Below, in pieces: positions 1 through 6,799 of a stretch of DNA of 11,281 bases. The position numbers and the translations under genes are program-made. Source of the DNA: an uncultured Lachnospiraceae bacterium. Lineage in GTDB: Bacteria; Bacillota; Clostridia; Lachnospirales; Lachnospiraceae. The stretch is from NCBI GenBank assembly GCA_934370915.1, contig CAKRNI010000073.1, positions 1 to 11,281 on the forward strand, written 5' to 3'. Under the pieces are notes generated by a model, which searched no databases, had not been told where the DNA came from, and was given only the letters and a program-made list of their open reading frames with translations. Each line of letters opens with the position of its first letter. The stretch's first letter is position 1.

Positions 1-99
1 AATCAGATGAACCGTGATGAGAATGCAGCTATCAATATTTGCAGGGAAGGATTGAGAATATCGGGAGTTGAACTTGAAACAGAAAGAAAAATTTCCTGA
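1..99 (+). CDS. tnpB: TnpB (RNA-guided nuclease / IS605 OrfB), C-terminal 32 residues only
   Basis: An open frame enters at base 1 and stops at 97-99. It encodes the typical TnpB tail NRDENAAINICREG (codons 4-17). The Asp in RDENAAINI corresponds to the third RuvC catalytic Asp of TnpB and Cas12-like nucleases, which family members place just before the C-terminus after a zinc ribbon. In the family, TnpB is guided by an RNA made from the element's right end and cuts the vacated donor site, which favours retention of the element. Only the tail is visible, so whether the full gene is intact cannot be judged. No frameshift is seen in the visible part. Confidence 0.8.
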   Translation, partial: NQMNRDENAAINICREGLRISGVELETERKIS

Positions 100-270
100 T
101 CTCCTCCAAAACGTAGATTTTGTTCGGGACTGCGTAGATACGAAACAGTTCCGCTCATAATAACAGAACCGTGGGACACACGGGGATAGCTCGCCTATGC
201 TTTGCCCAATAGGGCAATCGAACGAGAAGCCCCCACTTCAAGCGTTAGCTAAGTGGAGGGAGTATGTCAC
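100..270 (+). ncRNA. Candidate omega RNA (reRNA) scaffold at the tnpB right end
   Basis: Immediately after the tnpB stop, the sequence folds into ordered local hairpins. CCGTG (169-173) pairs with CACGG (179-183). CTCG (190-193) pairs with CGAG (223-226) and encloses TTGCCC (202-207)/GGGCAA (212-217). The terminal stem is 230-260, with an inner AGC/GCT helix around loop GTTA. In characterised TnpB systems the guide RNA scaffold overlaps the 3' end of tnpB and the right end, and the guide is the flanking DNA just outside the element. Here that would be the bases from about 271 on. The 5' end of the RNA probably lies inside tnpB. Expression and exact ends cannot be read from sequence. Confidence 0.5.
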
Positions 271-334
271 AACGTCAAGAATTGCGGGGGACAGGAAAGA
301 ATGAAAAAACGCTAAGATCCTGCTAAGAATGCTT

Positions 335-390
335 TGCAAAAATAAAGAGAGCATGTGGGAAGCAGAAAAATCTGCCCGCACATACTCTCT
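335..390 (-). terminator. Intrinsic terminator of the flavin reductase-like gene
   Basis: Read on the minus strand, AGAGAG..ATGTG (from 390 down) pairs with CACAT..CTCTCT (ending at 346). An inner helix GCAGA/TCTGC closes an A/T-rich loop, and the T-rich run TTTATTTTTGC follows the stem (345 down to 335). The stem lies 35 bases beyond the stop of the minus-strand gene at 425. There are one or two mismatches in the middle of the stem. Confidence 0.7.
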
Positions 391-424
391 TACAGTACGT
401 TTGAGTACCAGAAGATTCAGTCTG

Positions 425-931
425 TTATTCTTTCACGAGAACTTTCGTGATCTCCGCTATATATACAGTGTGGTAATCCTTCTCCGGATACCATTTTCCG
501 TCGTTTTCCTTCGCAATAAAGTTTTCCGGTTTGATCTCGTCCTCGTAGAGCTTTCTGCACACGAAGATCAGATCGGCCTCTTGAAAAGCGGCTGTTCCGT
601 CTGTGAAATACGGAGTCAGGCCGGCTTCCTTGACTTTATCGCAGTCACGGCCGGACTTGGAACCGCAGATGGAAAGTGCCTCTTTATATTCCGGTCCGTA
701 GAAGGAAAGAGTAAAGGTGTCGTTCGCGTCCACAAATTTCTTTGTGTAGCGCTGCGGACGGATATAGCAGGTAGCAACATTCTTGCCCCAGAGAACACCG
801 AGACCGCCCCAGCTTGCCGTCATTGTGTTGCAGCCGGATTCATCGCCTGCAGTGATGAGCATCCACTCAGAACCGATCTTTGTGAAGGGATTAAAATTCA
901 GACTTTTGATATCAACTTCTTTGAATGCCAT
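425..931 (-). CDS. Flavin reductase-like (FMN-binding split-barrel) protein, 168 aa
   Basis: The protein resembles the flavin reductase-like domain family: small FMN-binding split-barrel proteins that pass electrons between NAD(P)H, flavin and acceptors in the cytoplasm. The family-like core is N-T-M-T-A-S-W-G-G-L-G-V-L-W (residues ~35-48), followed by a Y-I-R-P-Q-R-Y-T stretch, which in relatives contacts the flavin phosphate and ring. The frame stays open up to 994. I start it at 931 (MAFKEVD) because AAAGGAGA lies 7 bases upstream and because the -35 box (989-994) overlaps the upstream ATG. It is a single-gene unit with its own promoter and terminator, divergent from the hydrogenase-like gene. 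The substrate cannot be named. A role in oxygen or redox stress is a common guess for this family in anaerobes, but nothing here shows it. Confidence 0.85.
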   Translation of the reverse strand: MAFKEVDIKSLNFNPFTKIGSEWMLITAGDESGCNTMTASWGGLGVLWGKNVATCYIRPQRYTKKFVDANDTFTLSFYGPEYKEALSICGSKSGRDCDKVKEAGLTPYFTDGTAAFQEADLIFVCRKLYEDEIKPENFIAKENDGKWYPEKDYHTVYIAEITKVLVKE

Positions 932-965
932 GGAAAAATCTCCTTTCATTGATAAAACTGATTTT

Positions 966-994
966 ATTATAAAATGAGATAAAATAAAATGCAA
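966..994 (-). promoter_or_regulatory. Sigma-A-type promoter of the flavin reductase-like gene
   Basis: On the minus strand, TTGCAT (994-989), a 17-base spacer and a perfect TATAAT (971-966) sit in an A/T-rich stretch. This predicts a start near 959 and a leader of about 28 bases before the ATG at 931. Confidence 0.65.
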
Positions 995-1281
995 ATAGTT
1001 TGTTTTTTGCGAAACAGGAAATGCTGAGGGATTCCCTGTTATACAAAAAGATGCGTTAAAAAAATATGACTGCGGAAGTTCATGGAAAAACAGTGCAGGA
1101 TGCAGAAAAATTCATGGATCGAAAAGAAAATTGGGGCTTGAATGGTCCTTCAATCAGTGTTATCTTTTTAACAAGAGCAAGATAAGGGGCGCTTGAAATA
1201 GACACGTACGGGGAACAACGCATGGAACCGATGATATAACACCGGATGACCATGCAGAGGATCATGATTGGAGGAATGATT
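995..1281. other. Intergenic region between divergent genes; weak promoter candidate, no convincing gene
   Basis: This stretch holds an inverted repeat AACAGG (1013-1018)/CCTGTT (1035-1040). It also holds a weak plus-strand promoter-like pair, TTGAAT (1138-1143), 17 bases, TATCTT (1161-1166), which could serve the hydrogenase-like gene with a ~110-base leader. A 39-codon frame at 1066-1185 lacks a ribosome binding site and resembles no protein I recognise, so I do not call it. TATAAC at 1235-1240 lacks a good -35 box. The gene's ribosome binding site GGAGG is at 1270-1274. Confidence 0.4.
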
Positions 1282-2805
1282 ATGAGAGGTGTAGAGACAA
1301 GAATTCAGGAGATCCGGCACCGGATCTTCCGGGAAGTGGCAAGAATGGCATATCACACGGAATGGCCGGTGGATAAACGGATTGAGGAACTTCCATATAA
1401 GATCGTTCCGGGAGAAGTCGGAAATTACAGGAACGATGTTTTTTTGGAACGCGCGATCGCCAGTGAGAGACTGCGGTTAGCTATGGGACTTCCATATCGC
1501 GGGGCATCCGATCCGGCACCGGTCTCTCAGGGAATTGAGGAGGCAGACAAGCCGGAGACCTACTATACGCCGCCTCTCATCAATATTATTAAGTTTGCCT
1601 GCAACGCATGCCCGGAAAAGCGGGTTTATGTGACGGATGGCTGTCAGGGCTGTCTTGCACACCCATGTGTAGAGGTATGCCCGAAGGATGCGGTAACCCT
1701 TGACCGGACAAACGGAAGATCAAGGATCGATCAGGATAAGTGCATCCGCTGTGGTCAGTGCGCCAATGTCTGCGCATACCATGCGATCATTATCCAGGAA
1801 CGCCCGTGTGCGGCAGCCTGTGGCATGGACGCGATCCATTCGGACGAGAACGGACGGGCTGACATTGATTATGATAAGTGTGTTTCCTGCGGTCAGTGTC
1901 TTGTAAGCTGCCCCTTTGGTGCGATTGCGGATAAGTCCCAGATCTTTCAGGTTATCCGGGCAATTCAGACTGGTGAGCGTGTGTATGCGGCAGTGGCACC
2001 GGCCTTTGTCGGTCAGTTTGGACCGAAGGTAACACCCGGAAAGCTCAGGGCAGCGATGAAGGCTCTGGGCTTTGCGGATGTCTTTGAGGTAGCAATCGGC
2101 GCGGATCTCTGTGCGGTACAGGAAGCCGAAGATTTTGTGAAGGAGGTTCCGGAACAGCTGCCGTTTATGGCAACCTCCTGTTGCCCGGCATGGTCCATGA
2201 TGGCAAAAAAACTGTTCCCGGATCATGCAAACTGCATCTCCATGGCGCTGACACCGATGACGCTGACTGCGAGACTCATCAAGAAGCAGCATGAGAAAGC
2301 AAAGGTCGTCTTTATCGGACCGTGTGCGGCGAAAAAATTGGAAGCGATGAGAAAAACCGTGCGGAGTGAGGTGGATTTCGTCCTGACCTTCGAGGAGATG
2401 GCGGGGATCTTTGACGCAAGACATGTGGATATCGAGAATATGAAGGAGGATGAAGGCGGAGTCAATGCAGCTTCCAAAGATGGAAGGAACTTTGCAGTAG
2501 CCGGAGGGGTTGCAAAATCCGTTGTGGATGTGATTGCCCAGAAGTATCCGGACAAGGAGATCAAGGTGGCAAATGCGGAGGGCCTGAAGGAGTGTAAAAA
2601 GCTTCTGCAGCTTGCAAAGGCCGGAAAATATAACGGATACCTGCTGGAAGGAATGGCATGTCCGGGCGGCTGCGTGGCAGGTGCAGGGACAATGCAGCCG
2701 GTGAAGAAATCCCAGACGGCGGTCTCTCTCTATGCAGCGAAGGCGGGGCATGAAACCTGTGACAAGACAGAATATGTCAGTGAGCTGGAGAAACTGGTGG
2801 ATTAA
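1282..2805 (+). CDS. Monomeric [FeFe]-hydrogenase-like iron-sulfur protein, 507 aa
   Basis: An iron-only hydrogenase-type protein, expected to be cytoplasmic and to handle H2/proton exchange with ferredoxin-like clusters as wires. From the N-terminus: a ~100-residue helical region; C107-x2-C110; a ferredoxin-type set C121, C124, C129, C133; a second set C154, C157, C160, C164 (CIRCGQC); a pair C176 and C180; and a third set C200, C203, C206, C210 (CVSCGQC). The H-cluster domain has TSCCPAW (C300, C301), GPCAAKK (C348) and EGMACPGGC (C460, C464). C301, C348, C460 and C464 are the expected ligands of the H-cluster, and C300 matches the proton-relay cysteine of active enzymes. The usual Met before Pro-Cys in motif 2 is Gly346 here, a feature I associate with group B hydrogenases. 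The start at 1282 is set by GGAGG seven to eight bases upstream; the frame is open to 1246. No maturation genes are nearby. Confidence 0.92.
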   Translation: MRGVETRIQEIRHRIFREVARMAYHTEWPVDKRIEELPYKIVPGEVGNYRNDVFLERAIASERLRLAMGLPYRGASDPAPVSQGIEEADKPETYYTPPLINIIKFACNACPEKRVYVTDGCQGCLAHPCVEVCPKDAVTLDRTNGRSRIDQDKCIRCGQCANVCAYHAIIIQERPCAAACGMDAIHSDENGRADIDYDKCVSCGQCLVSCPFGAIADKSQIFQVIRAIQTGERVYAAVAPAFVGQFGPKVTPGKLRAAMKALGFADVFEVAIGADLCAVQEAEDFVKEVPEQLPFMATSCCPAWSMMAKKLFPDHANCISMALTPMTLTARLIKKQHEKAKVVFIGPCAAKKLEAMRKTVRSEVDFVLTFEEMAGIFDARHVDIENMKEDEGGVNAASKDGRNFAVAGGVAKSVVDVIAQKYPDKEIKVANAEGLKECKKLLQLAKAGKYNGYLLEGMACPGGCVAGAGTMQPVKKSQTAVSLYAAKAGHETCDKTEYVSELEKLVD

Positions 2806-2820
2806 GGAGTTATTAAACAA

Positions 2821-2848
2821 AAGCGGCTTTCTTGACGGGAAGCCGCTT
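2821..2848. repeat. Perfect 9-bp inverted repeat after the hydrogenase-like gene
   Basis: AAGCGGCTT (2821-2829) pairs with AAGCCGCTT (2840-2848) around a 10-base loop, 15 bases past the stop at 2805. On the plus strand no T-run follows, so termination of the hydrogenase-like transcript would be weak. On the minus strand a T-rich stretch (TTTTGTTTAATA) does follow. The loop holds the -35 box of a promoter, so this may be an operator as well as, or instead of, a terminator. Confidence 0.5.
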
Positions 2849-2860
2849 CCGTTGTAAAAT
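2832..2860 (+). promoter_or_regulatory. Probable promoter of the patatin-trmO unit
   Basis: TTGACG (2832-2837), a spacer of exactly 17 bases and TAAAAT (2855-2860) fit the sigma-A consensus well. This predicts a start near 2867 and a ~70-base leader before the ATG at 2936. The -35 box lies in the loop of the inverted repeat 2821-2848, whose right arm fills part of the spacer. Confidence 0.5.
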
Positions 2861-2935
2861 AGCTATCTGACGCGTCTTCCGGAGAAAAAACCGGGAAAGA
2901 CATGTCACAGTGAGCAGGAAAGAAGGAACGTTAAG

Positions 2936-3847
2936 ATGGATCAGAAGACAGAAAGAATTCCGGAGATCGGAAGTATAAAGATAAATGGGAACAGAACAGG
3001 ACTTGTGCTGGAAGGCGGCGGTATGCGCGGCATTTATACGGCGGGAGTCCTTGATGTATTTTTAGACGAAGGTCTTAGCTTTGATGGTGTGATCGGCGTA
3101 TCGGCGGGGGCCGTTCATGGGTGCAGCTTCCTTTCGGGACAGAAGGGGAGAAGCATCCGGTATTATAAAAAATACTGTGCGGATAAACGGTTTATGAGTG
3201 CTGAGAACCTGATCCGGACAGGAAACATCGTGGATACAGATTTCTGTTATCATGAGCTTCCGGAGGTTCTGGACCTTTATGACTATGATGCCTTTGACCG
3301 GAATAAGGAGCGCACCGATTTTTATGTGGTCTGCAGTGACGTGGAAAAAGGGAAGCCGGTCTATGCGAAGCTCCATGACATGAAGCGCGATATCGACTAT
3401 ATCCGCGCGTCAGCGTCACTCCCGTATGTGTCAAAGTTTGTGGAGCTTGACGGCAGAAAGCTTCTCGACGGCGGATGTACGGACAGCGTCCCGGTGGAGG
3501 CGTTCCGAAAGCTGGGCTACAAACGAAATGTGGTAGTCCTCACGAGGGATCTGGAGTACCGGAAACAACCGGAGAACACCTGGATGGCGGATCTTGTGTA
3601 CCATAAATATCCGCAATTTGCCGAAGCGTTAAAGAACCGGGCGATCGAGTACAATATGAGTATCCGGAATATTGAGAAGCTGGAAAAAGAGGGAAGTGTT
3701 TTTGTGATCCGCCCGAGCGTTCCTCTCACGATCCCGAGGATCTGCAAGAGCGCGGAGGAGATCGAAAAGACATATCAGATCGGCGTGATGGATGCGAAGA
3801 AGATGATGGCGGATCTGAAGAAGTGGCTGGGGGAGCCGGAAGGCTGA
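2936..3847 (+). CDS. Patatin-like phospholipase family protein, 303 aa
   Basis: A patatin-fold serine acyl hydrolase, expected to act on phospholipid or other acyl esters through a Ser-Asp dyad. The oxyanion motif GGGMRG is at residues 27-32, the nucleophile motif GVSAG at 54-58 (Ser56), and the catalytic Asp in DGG at 178-180. This order and spacing match the bacterial RssA/YjjU-like branch, whose usual length of about 280-310 aa also fits. The C-terminal third is basic and helical. There is no signal peptide or membrane segment, so it is probably cytoplasmic or peripheral to the membrane. An AAGGA sequence lies about eight bases before the ATG. The 118-base gap to trmO has only a short CCGTC/GACGG hairpin (3853-3866) without a T-run, so the two are probably co-transcribed. 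The physiological substrate is unknown. Confidence 0.9.
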   Translation: MDQKTERIPEIGSIKINGNRTGLVLEGGGMRGIYTAGVLDVFLDEGLSFDGVIGVSAGAVHGCSFLSGQKGRSIRYYKKYCADKRFMSAENLIRTGNIVDTDFCYHELPEVLDLYDYDAFDRNKERTDFYVVCSDVEKGKPVYAKLHDMKRDIDYIRASASLPYVSKFVELDGRKLLDGGCTDSVPVEAFRKLGYKRNVVVLTRDLEYRKQPENTWMADLVYHKYPQFAEALKNRAIEYNMSIRNIEKLEKEGSVFVIRPSVPLTIPRICKSAEEIEKTYQIGVMDAKKMMADLKKWLGEPEG

Positions 3848-3965
3848 AGGAACCGTCATGAGACGGCAAAAGCCGCCCCCGGGAGAGCAGTTCCGGTCCA
3901 CAGGGCCGGTCTGCTTTATGAGCAGCGAACCGGGGGGAAAAAAGCAGAGACAAGGGGAGAAAAGT

Positions 3966-4685
3966 ATGGCAGCAGGAAATAGAGAAAATCGGAACATGGA
4001 CCATAGGATCCGCCCGGTGGCGTATATCCATACGGACTTCCCGACAAAATTCGGGATCCCCAGGCAGAGCGGACTGACCGGGGATCTGGAAGCCCGGATC
4101 GTATTTGAACCGGAATTTTCCAGCCCGGAGGCGGTACGGGGGATCGAAGAGTTCTCTCATCTCTGGCTGATCTGGGAATTCTCGGAAAACGTGAGAAAGC
4201 CGGGAAACTGGTCCGCAACGGTCCGCCCGCCGAGACTCGGTGGAAACACCCGGGTCGGAGTATTTGCCACGAGATCACCGTTCCGCCCGAATTCGTTAGG
4301 CCTGTCGGTCGTAAAACTGAAAAGAGTGGAGCAGCTGGAGAACGGCGCTCCTGTCTTAGTTGTCACGGGGGCTGACATGATGGATGGGACTCCTGTCTTT
4401 GACATCAAGCCCTACGTTCCCTTCGCGGACAGCCACCCGGAGGCGAGGGGCGGATTCACGGACCGGACGAAGGAATATGAGCTCACGGTGGAGATCCCGG
4501 AAGAAATCTTAAAGCTCCTTCCGGAAGAAAAGCGGGATCCCCTCTGCACAGTCTTAGCTCAGGATCCCCGCCCGTCTTATCAGGAAGACCCAAGGCGGGT
4601 CTACGGCATGGAATTTGCCGGATATGAGGTGAAATTTACCGTGTCGGAGAAAGTTCTTCATGTACAGAGTGTGATGAAAACATAA
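3966..4685 (+). CDS. trmO: TrmO: tRNA (N6-threonylcarbamoyladenosine-37) N6-methyltransferase, 239 aa
   Basis: A TsaA/YaeB-family enzyme. Members methylate N6 of t6A37 in threonine tRNA with S-adenosylmethionine to give m6t6A, which tunes decoding. In order: the N-terminal strand RPVAYIHTDF with KFGIPRQSGL; EFSHLWLIWEF; the signature RPPRLGGNTRVGVFATRSPFRPNS; MMDGTPVFDIKPYVPFAD; and the C-terminal domain with RDPLCTVLAQDPRPSYQ and VYGMEF. The length is close to the E. coli enzyme (about 235 aa), so both domains are present. The frame is open to 3858, but the residues before 3966 are low-complexity and unlike the family, and GGGGAG just precedes the ATG at 3966. It probably shares a transcript with the patatin-like gene. 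No clear terminator is seen after 4685. Confidence 0.93.
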   Translation: MAAGNRENRNMDHRIRPVAYIHTDFPTKFGIPRQSGLTGDLEARIVFEPEFSSPEAVRGIEEFSHLWLIWEFSENVRKPGNWSATVRPPRLGGNTRVGVFATRSPFRPNSLGLSVVKLKRVEQLENGAPVLVVTGADMMDGTPVFDIKPYVPFADSHPEARGGFTDRTKEYELTVEIPEEILKLLPEEKRDPLCTVLAQDPRPSYQEDPRRVYGMEFAGYEVKFTVSEKVLHVQSVMKT

Positions 4686-4751
4686 TTTCGTGGGAGTCTG
4701 GGATACTTTGCGTTAAAAACATAACGAAAACTGTTAAAATTTCGAAAAAAC
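4686..4751. other. A/T-rich gap after trmO
   Basis: No gene is seen. There is a short CGAAA/TTTCG inverted repeat (about 4725-4744) followed by As rather than Ts on the plus strand. It is not a convincing terminator, so trmO transcripts might run into the next unit. Confidence 0.4.
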
Positions 4752-4779
4752 TGGACAGGCTCATATTTTCCTGTATAAT
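4752..4779 (+). promoter_or_regulatory. Promoter of the sulP leader RNA
   Basis: TGGACA (4752-4757), a 16-base spacer and a perfect TATAAT (4774-4779). The predicted start is near 4786, about 207 bases before the SulP start codon. Confidence 0.65.
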
Positions 4780-4785
4780 AAATAC

Positions 4786-4940
4786 TTGTGACCTTTTGTA
4801 ACTGTTCGGTAGGTCTGCGCATTTACTGCGCTGACCGTAAGAAAACTTAGAATAGAAGGCAAAAATCCTATCGGCACAGCCGATTAGGAATGGATTTTTG
4901 CGTGTAACTGTGAGGGTACTGAACAGTTACAGCCCTTTTT
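4786..4940 (+). ncRNA. Structured leader (possible riboswitch/attenuator) or small RNA upstream of sulP
   Basis: The transcript predicted from the promoter at 4752-4779 folds into several clear helices. Hairpin A: GGTC-T-GCGC (4812-4820) with GCGC-T-GACC (4828-4836), loop ATTTACT. Hairpin B: TAAG/CTTA around AAAA (4838-4849). Hairpin C: GCAAAAATCC (4859-4868) with GGATTTTTGC (4892-4901), enclosing ATCGGC/GCCGAT (4870-4884). A terminator hairpin follows at 4903-4940. TGTAACTGTTC at 4797-4807 is perfectly complementary over 11 bases to GAACAGTTACA at 4921-4931, the terminator's right arm, so two folds compete. Beyond the T-run, ACCGACAG (4943-4950) can also pair with CTGT-CGGT (4802-4810). I do not recognise a named riboswitch class. 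It may equally be an independent ~155-nt small RNA. Confidence 0.55.
4903..4940 (+). terminator. Intrinsic terminator inside the sulP leader
   Basis: TGTAACTGT (4903-4911) and ACAGTTACA (4923-4931) form a perfect 9-bp stem with an 11-base loop. GCCC and TTTTT (4936-4940) follow. It lies between the promoter and the sulP gene, so sulP expression from this promoter requires read-through. Confidence 0.7.
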
Positions 4941-4992
4941 AGACCGACAGATACTTGAAACACATATGAGAAAAAAAAGGAGAATAGTGAGT

Positions 4993-6723
4993 ATGGAAAA
5001 AATACGTCCAATGTTGTTTACAACATTGAAGAAGTATTCCGGTGCCCAGCTGATGTCTGACGTCGTAGCGGGTATCATCGTAGCCATCATTGCCCTTCCG
5101 TTATCCATCGCGCTGGCACTGGCGTCCGGCGTGGGTCCGGAGCAGGGAATCTACACGGCCATCGCGGCAGGCTTCGTGATCTCATTCTTAGGCGGCAGCC
5201 AGGTACAGATCGCAGGACCGACAGCAGCCTTCGCTACGATCGTAGCCGGCATCGTGGCGAGAAGCGGCGTGGAAGGTCTGGCAGTCGCAACGATCATGGC
5301 AGGTATCATCCTTGTTATCATGGGATTCTGCCAGCTTGGTTCCCTGATCAAATTTATCCCGTTTACGATCACCACCGGGTTCACCTCCGGTATCGCGGTG
5401 ACCATCGTGATCGGACAGTTAAAGGATTTCTTCGGTGTCACATATCCGGCAGGAATGGAGACCATCGAGACCATGCAGAAGTTAAAAGCTTTTGCTGCAG
5501 GCTTCGGAACCATGAATGTTCATGCGTTGATCGTAGGTCTCGTCTGCCTGGCGATCCTCATTGTAATGCCGAAGATCACGGAGAAGATCCCGGGATCCTT
5601 AGTGGCGGTTCTCGTTGGTATCGTGATGGTGAAATTCCTTCCGTTACAGGTCAACACCATTGGAGACCTCTACAGTGTCAGCAATGCGCTCCCGGCTTTC
5701 CATATGCCGGTATTCAGCTATGACGTGATCCAGGGATCCTTATCCGATGCCTTTACGATCGCGATTCTGGCAGCCATTGAGTCCCTGCTTTCCTGTGTTG
5801 TCGCGGACGGCATGATCGGCGGAAAGCACCGTTCCAACACAGAGCTTGTGGCCCAGGGTGCAGGAAACATCGTTTCCGCGCTGTTTGGCGGAATCCCGGC
5901 GACAGGCGCCATCGCCCGCACAGCCGCGAACATCAAAAACGGCGGGCGCACTCCGGTCGCCGGTATGGTCCACGCAGGCGTTCTTCTTCTGATCCTTGTG
6001 ATCCTGATGCCTTACGCAAGCTGGATTCCGATGCCGACCATCGCGGCGATCCTCTTCATGGTGGCTTACAATATGTGCCAGTGGAGAACCTTCGCAAGAC
6101 TCGCGAAGACAGCTCCGAAGAGTGATATCGCGGTTCTTGTCATTACATTCTTCTTAACCGTTGTCTTCGACCTTGTTGTAGCGATCGAGGTGGGCATGGT
6201 ACTTTCCTGTCTGCTGTTCATGAAGCGTATGAGCGACGAGATGGGAGTCAGAAGCTGGCTTCACGTGGAAGAGGTCGAGGAGCAGCAGCGTGAAGCGGAG
6301 GAAGCTTCCAGAGGCAAGAAGACGATGTCCGTGGAAGAGGCACAGTTAAAGGCAGCAGCCGAGGAGATTAACCAGGCCAAGCTTCGCCAGATCCCGATGG
6401 AGCTTGCAGTCTACGAGCTCACAGGACCGTTATTCTTCGGAGCGGCTGACCGCATCAACCAGATTGAGGTGAGCGAAGTCACAAGGTGTCTGATTCTTCG
6501 TATGCGGGCGGTTCCGGCGGCGGACAGCACAGCCATGAACTCCATGACAGCCCTCTATGAGCGCTGCAAAAAGAACGGAGTCACCCTGATCCTGTCCCAT
6601 GTCAACGAGCAGCCGATGCGCGCGATGGAGAAAGCCGGATTCGTGGATCTCGTGGGAAGAGAGAATTTCTGCAGGAATATTGAGGAAGCTCTTGACCATG
6701 CGGACAAGGTGCTTGAGAAGTAA
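4993..6723 (+). CDS. SulP-family inorganic anion transporter with C-terminal STAS domain, 576 aa
   Basis: A membrane transporter of the SulP/SLC26 family, members of which move sulfate, bicarbonate, chloride or other anions, often coupled to H+ or Na+. Hydrophobic segments fill residues ~18-415. The TM3 signature GGSQVQIAGPT is at 67-77, and the TM10-region motif GIPATGAIARTAANIKNGG starts at 300. A strongly charged, Glu-rich linker (~423-466) precedes a STAS domain (~469-570) with VPAADSTAMNSM, where Asp511-Ser512-Thr513 matches the conserved phosphorylatable loop but Ala replaces the usual Gly. The frame opens at 4966. I choose ATG 4993 because AAAGGAG (4976-4982) precedes it, though a GTG at 4987 is also possible. 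The anion cannot be deduced: no sulfate-assimilation or carbonic anhydrase gene is adjacent. The gene is a single unit between the leader and a strong terminator. Confidence 0.92.
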   Translation: MEKIRPMLFTTLKKYSGAQLMSDVVAGIIVAIIALPLSIALALASGVGPEQGIYTAIAAGFVISFLGGSQVQIAGPTAAFATIVAGIVARSGVEGLAVATIMAGIILVIMGFCQLGSLIKFIPFTITTGFTSGIAVTIVIGQLKDFFGVTYPAGMETIETMQKLKAFAAGFGTMNVHALIVGLVCLAILIVMPKITEKIPGSLVAVLVGIVMVKFLPLQVNTIGDLYSVSNALPAFHMPVFSYDVIQGSLSDAFTIAILAAIESLLSCVVADGMIGGKHRSNTELVAQGAGNIVSALFGGIPATGAIARTAANIKNGGRTPVAGMVHAGVLLLILVILMPYASWIPMPTIAAILFMVAYNMCQWRTFARLAKTAPKSDIAVLVITFFLTVVFDLVVAIEVGMVLSCLLFMKRMSDEMGVRSWLHVEEVEEQQREAEEASRGKKTMSVEEAQLKAAAEEINQAKLRQIPMELAVYELTGPLFFGAADRINQIEVSEVTRCLILRMRAVPAADSTAMNSMTALYERCKKNGVTLILSHVNEQPMRAMEKAGFVDLVGRENFCRNIEEALDHADKVLEK

Positions 6724-6760
6724 ATAAAATGCGTAGACAGGTTTTTCTGCGCAAAGCTGA

Positions 6761-6799
6761 AAAGAGCTGTTGACTATATTTTGGTCAGCAGCTCTTTTT
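6761..6799 (+). terminator. Strong intrinsic terminator after sulP
   Basis: AAAGAGCTG-T-TGAC (6761-6774) pairs with GTCA-G-CAGCTCTTT (6784-6797) over 14 positions including one G-T pair. The loop has nine bases, and TTTTT closes at 6795-6799. Confidence 0.88.

Larger units (their letters stand above)
1..270 (+). mobile_element. Right end of an IS200/IS605-family (tnpB-carrying) insertion element, cut by the window edge
   Basis: The window opens inside the 3' end of a tnpB-type gene and continues into a non-coding tail with nested hairpins. The last hairpin is at 230-260 (CCACTT at 233-238 pairing with AAGTGG at 251-256, flanked by CCC and GGG), followed by AGTATGTCAC. A subterminal imperfect palindrome after tnpB is typical of IS200/IS605 right ends, which have no inverted terminal repeats. 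The exact right boundary is uncertain. I put it near 270, after the last hairpin and the short unpaired tail. The left end and any tnpA lie outside the window. Confidence 0.7.

Noticed and set aside
311..328. Short direct repeat GCTAAGA (311-317 and 322-328)
   Set aside because: Only two seven-base copies in an A-rich spacer, consistent with chance. No CRISPR-like periodicity occurs anywhere in the window.
1066..1185. 39-codon open frame (MTAEVHGKTVQDAEKF...) between the divergent genes
   Set aside because: No ribosome binding site, no recognisable family, and it overlaps the likely promoter region of the hydrogenase-like gene. A degraded gene fragment cannot be excluded.
1720..2820. Long 366-codon minus-strand frame opposite the hydrogenase-like gene
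   Set aside because: The sense strand encodes unmistakable hydrogenase motifs in the same place. The antisense frame is His/Cys/Leu-rich and resembles no family.
3726..4278. Minus-strand frames opposite the patatin-like and trmO genes
   Set aside because: They are shadows of high-GC codons in the real genes, with no ribosome binding site and no protein-like motifs.
4786..4940. 6S RNA or SRP RNA as the identity of the sulP leader
   Set aside because: The long-range 5'/3' pairing recalls 6S RNA, but the middle contains compact hairpins rather than one long rod with a central bubble. No conserved SRP loop motif (GGAAG-type) is present.
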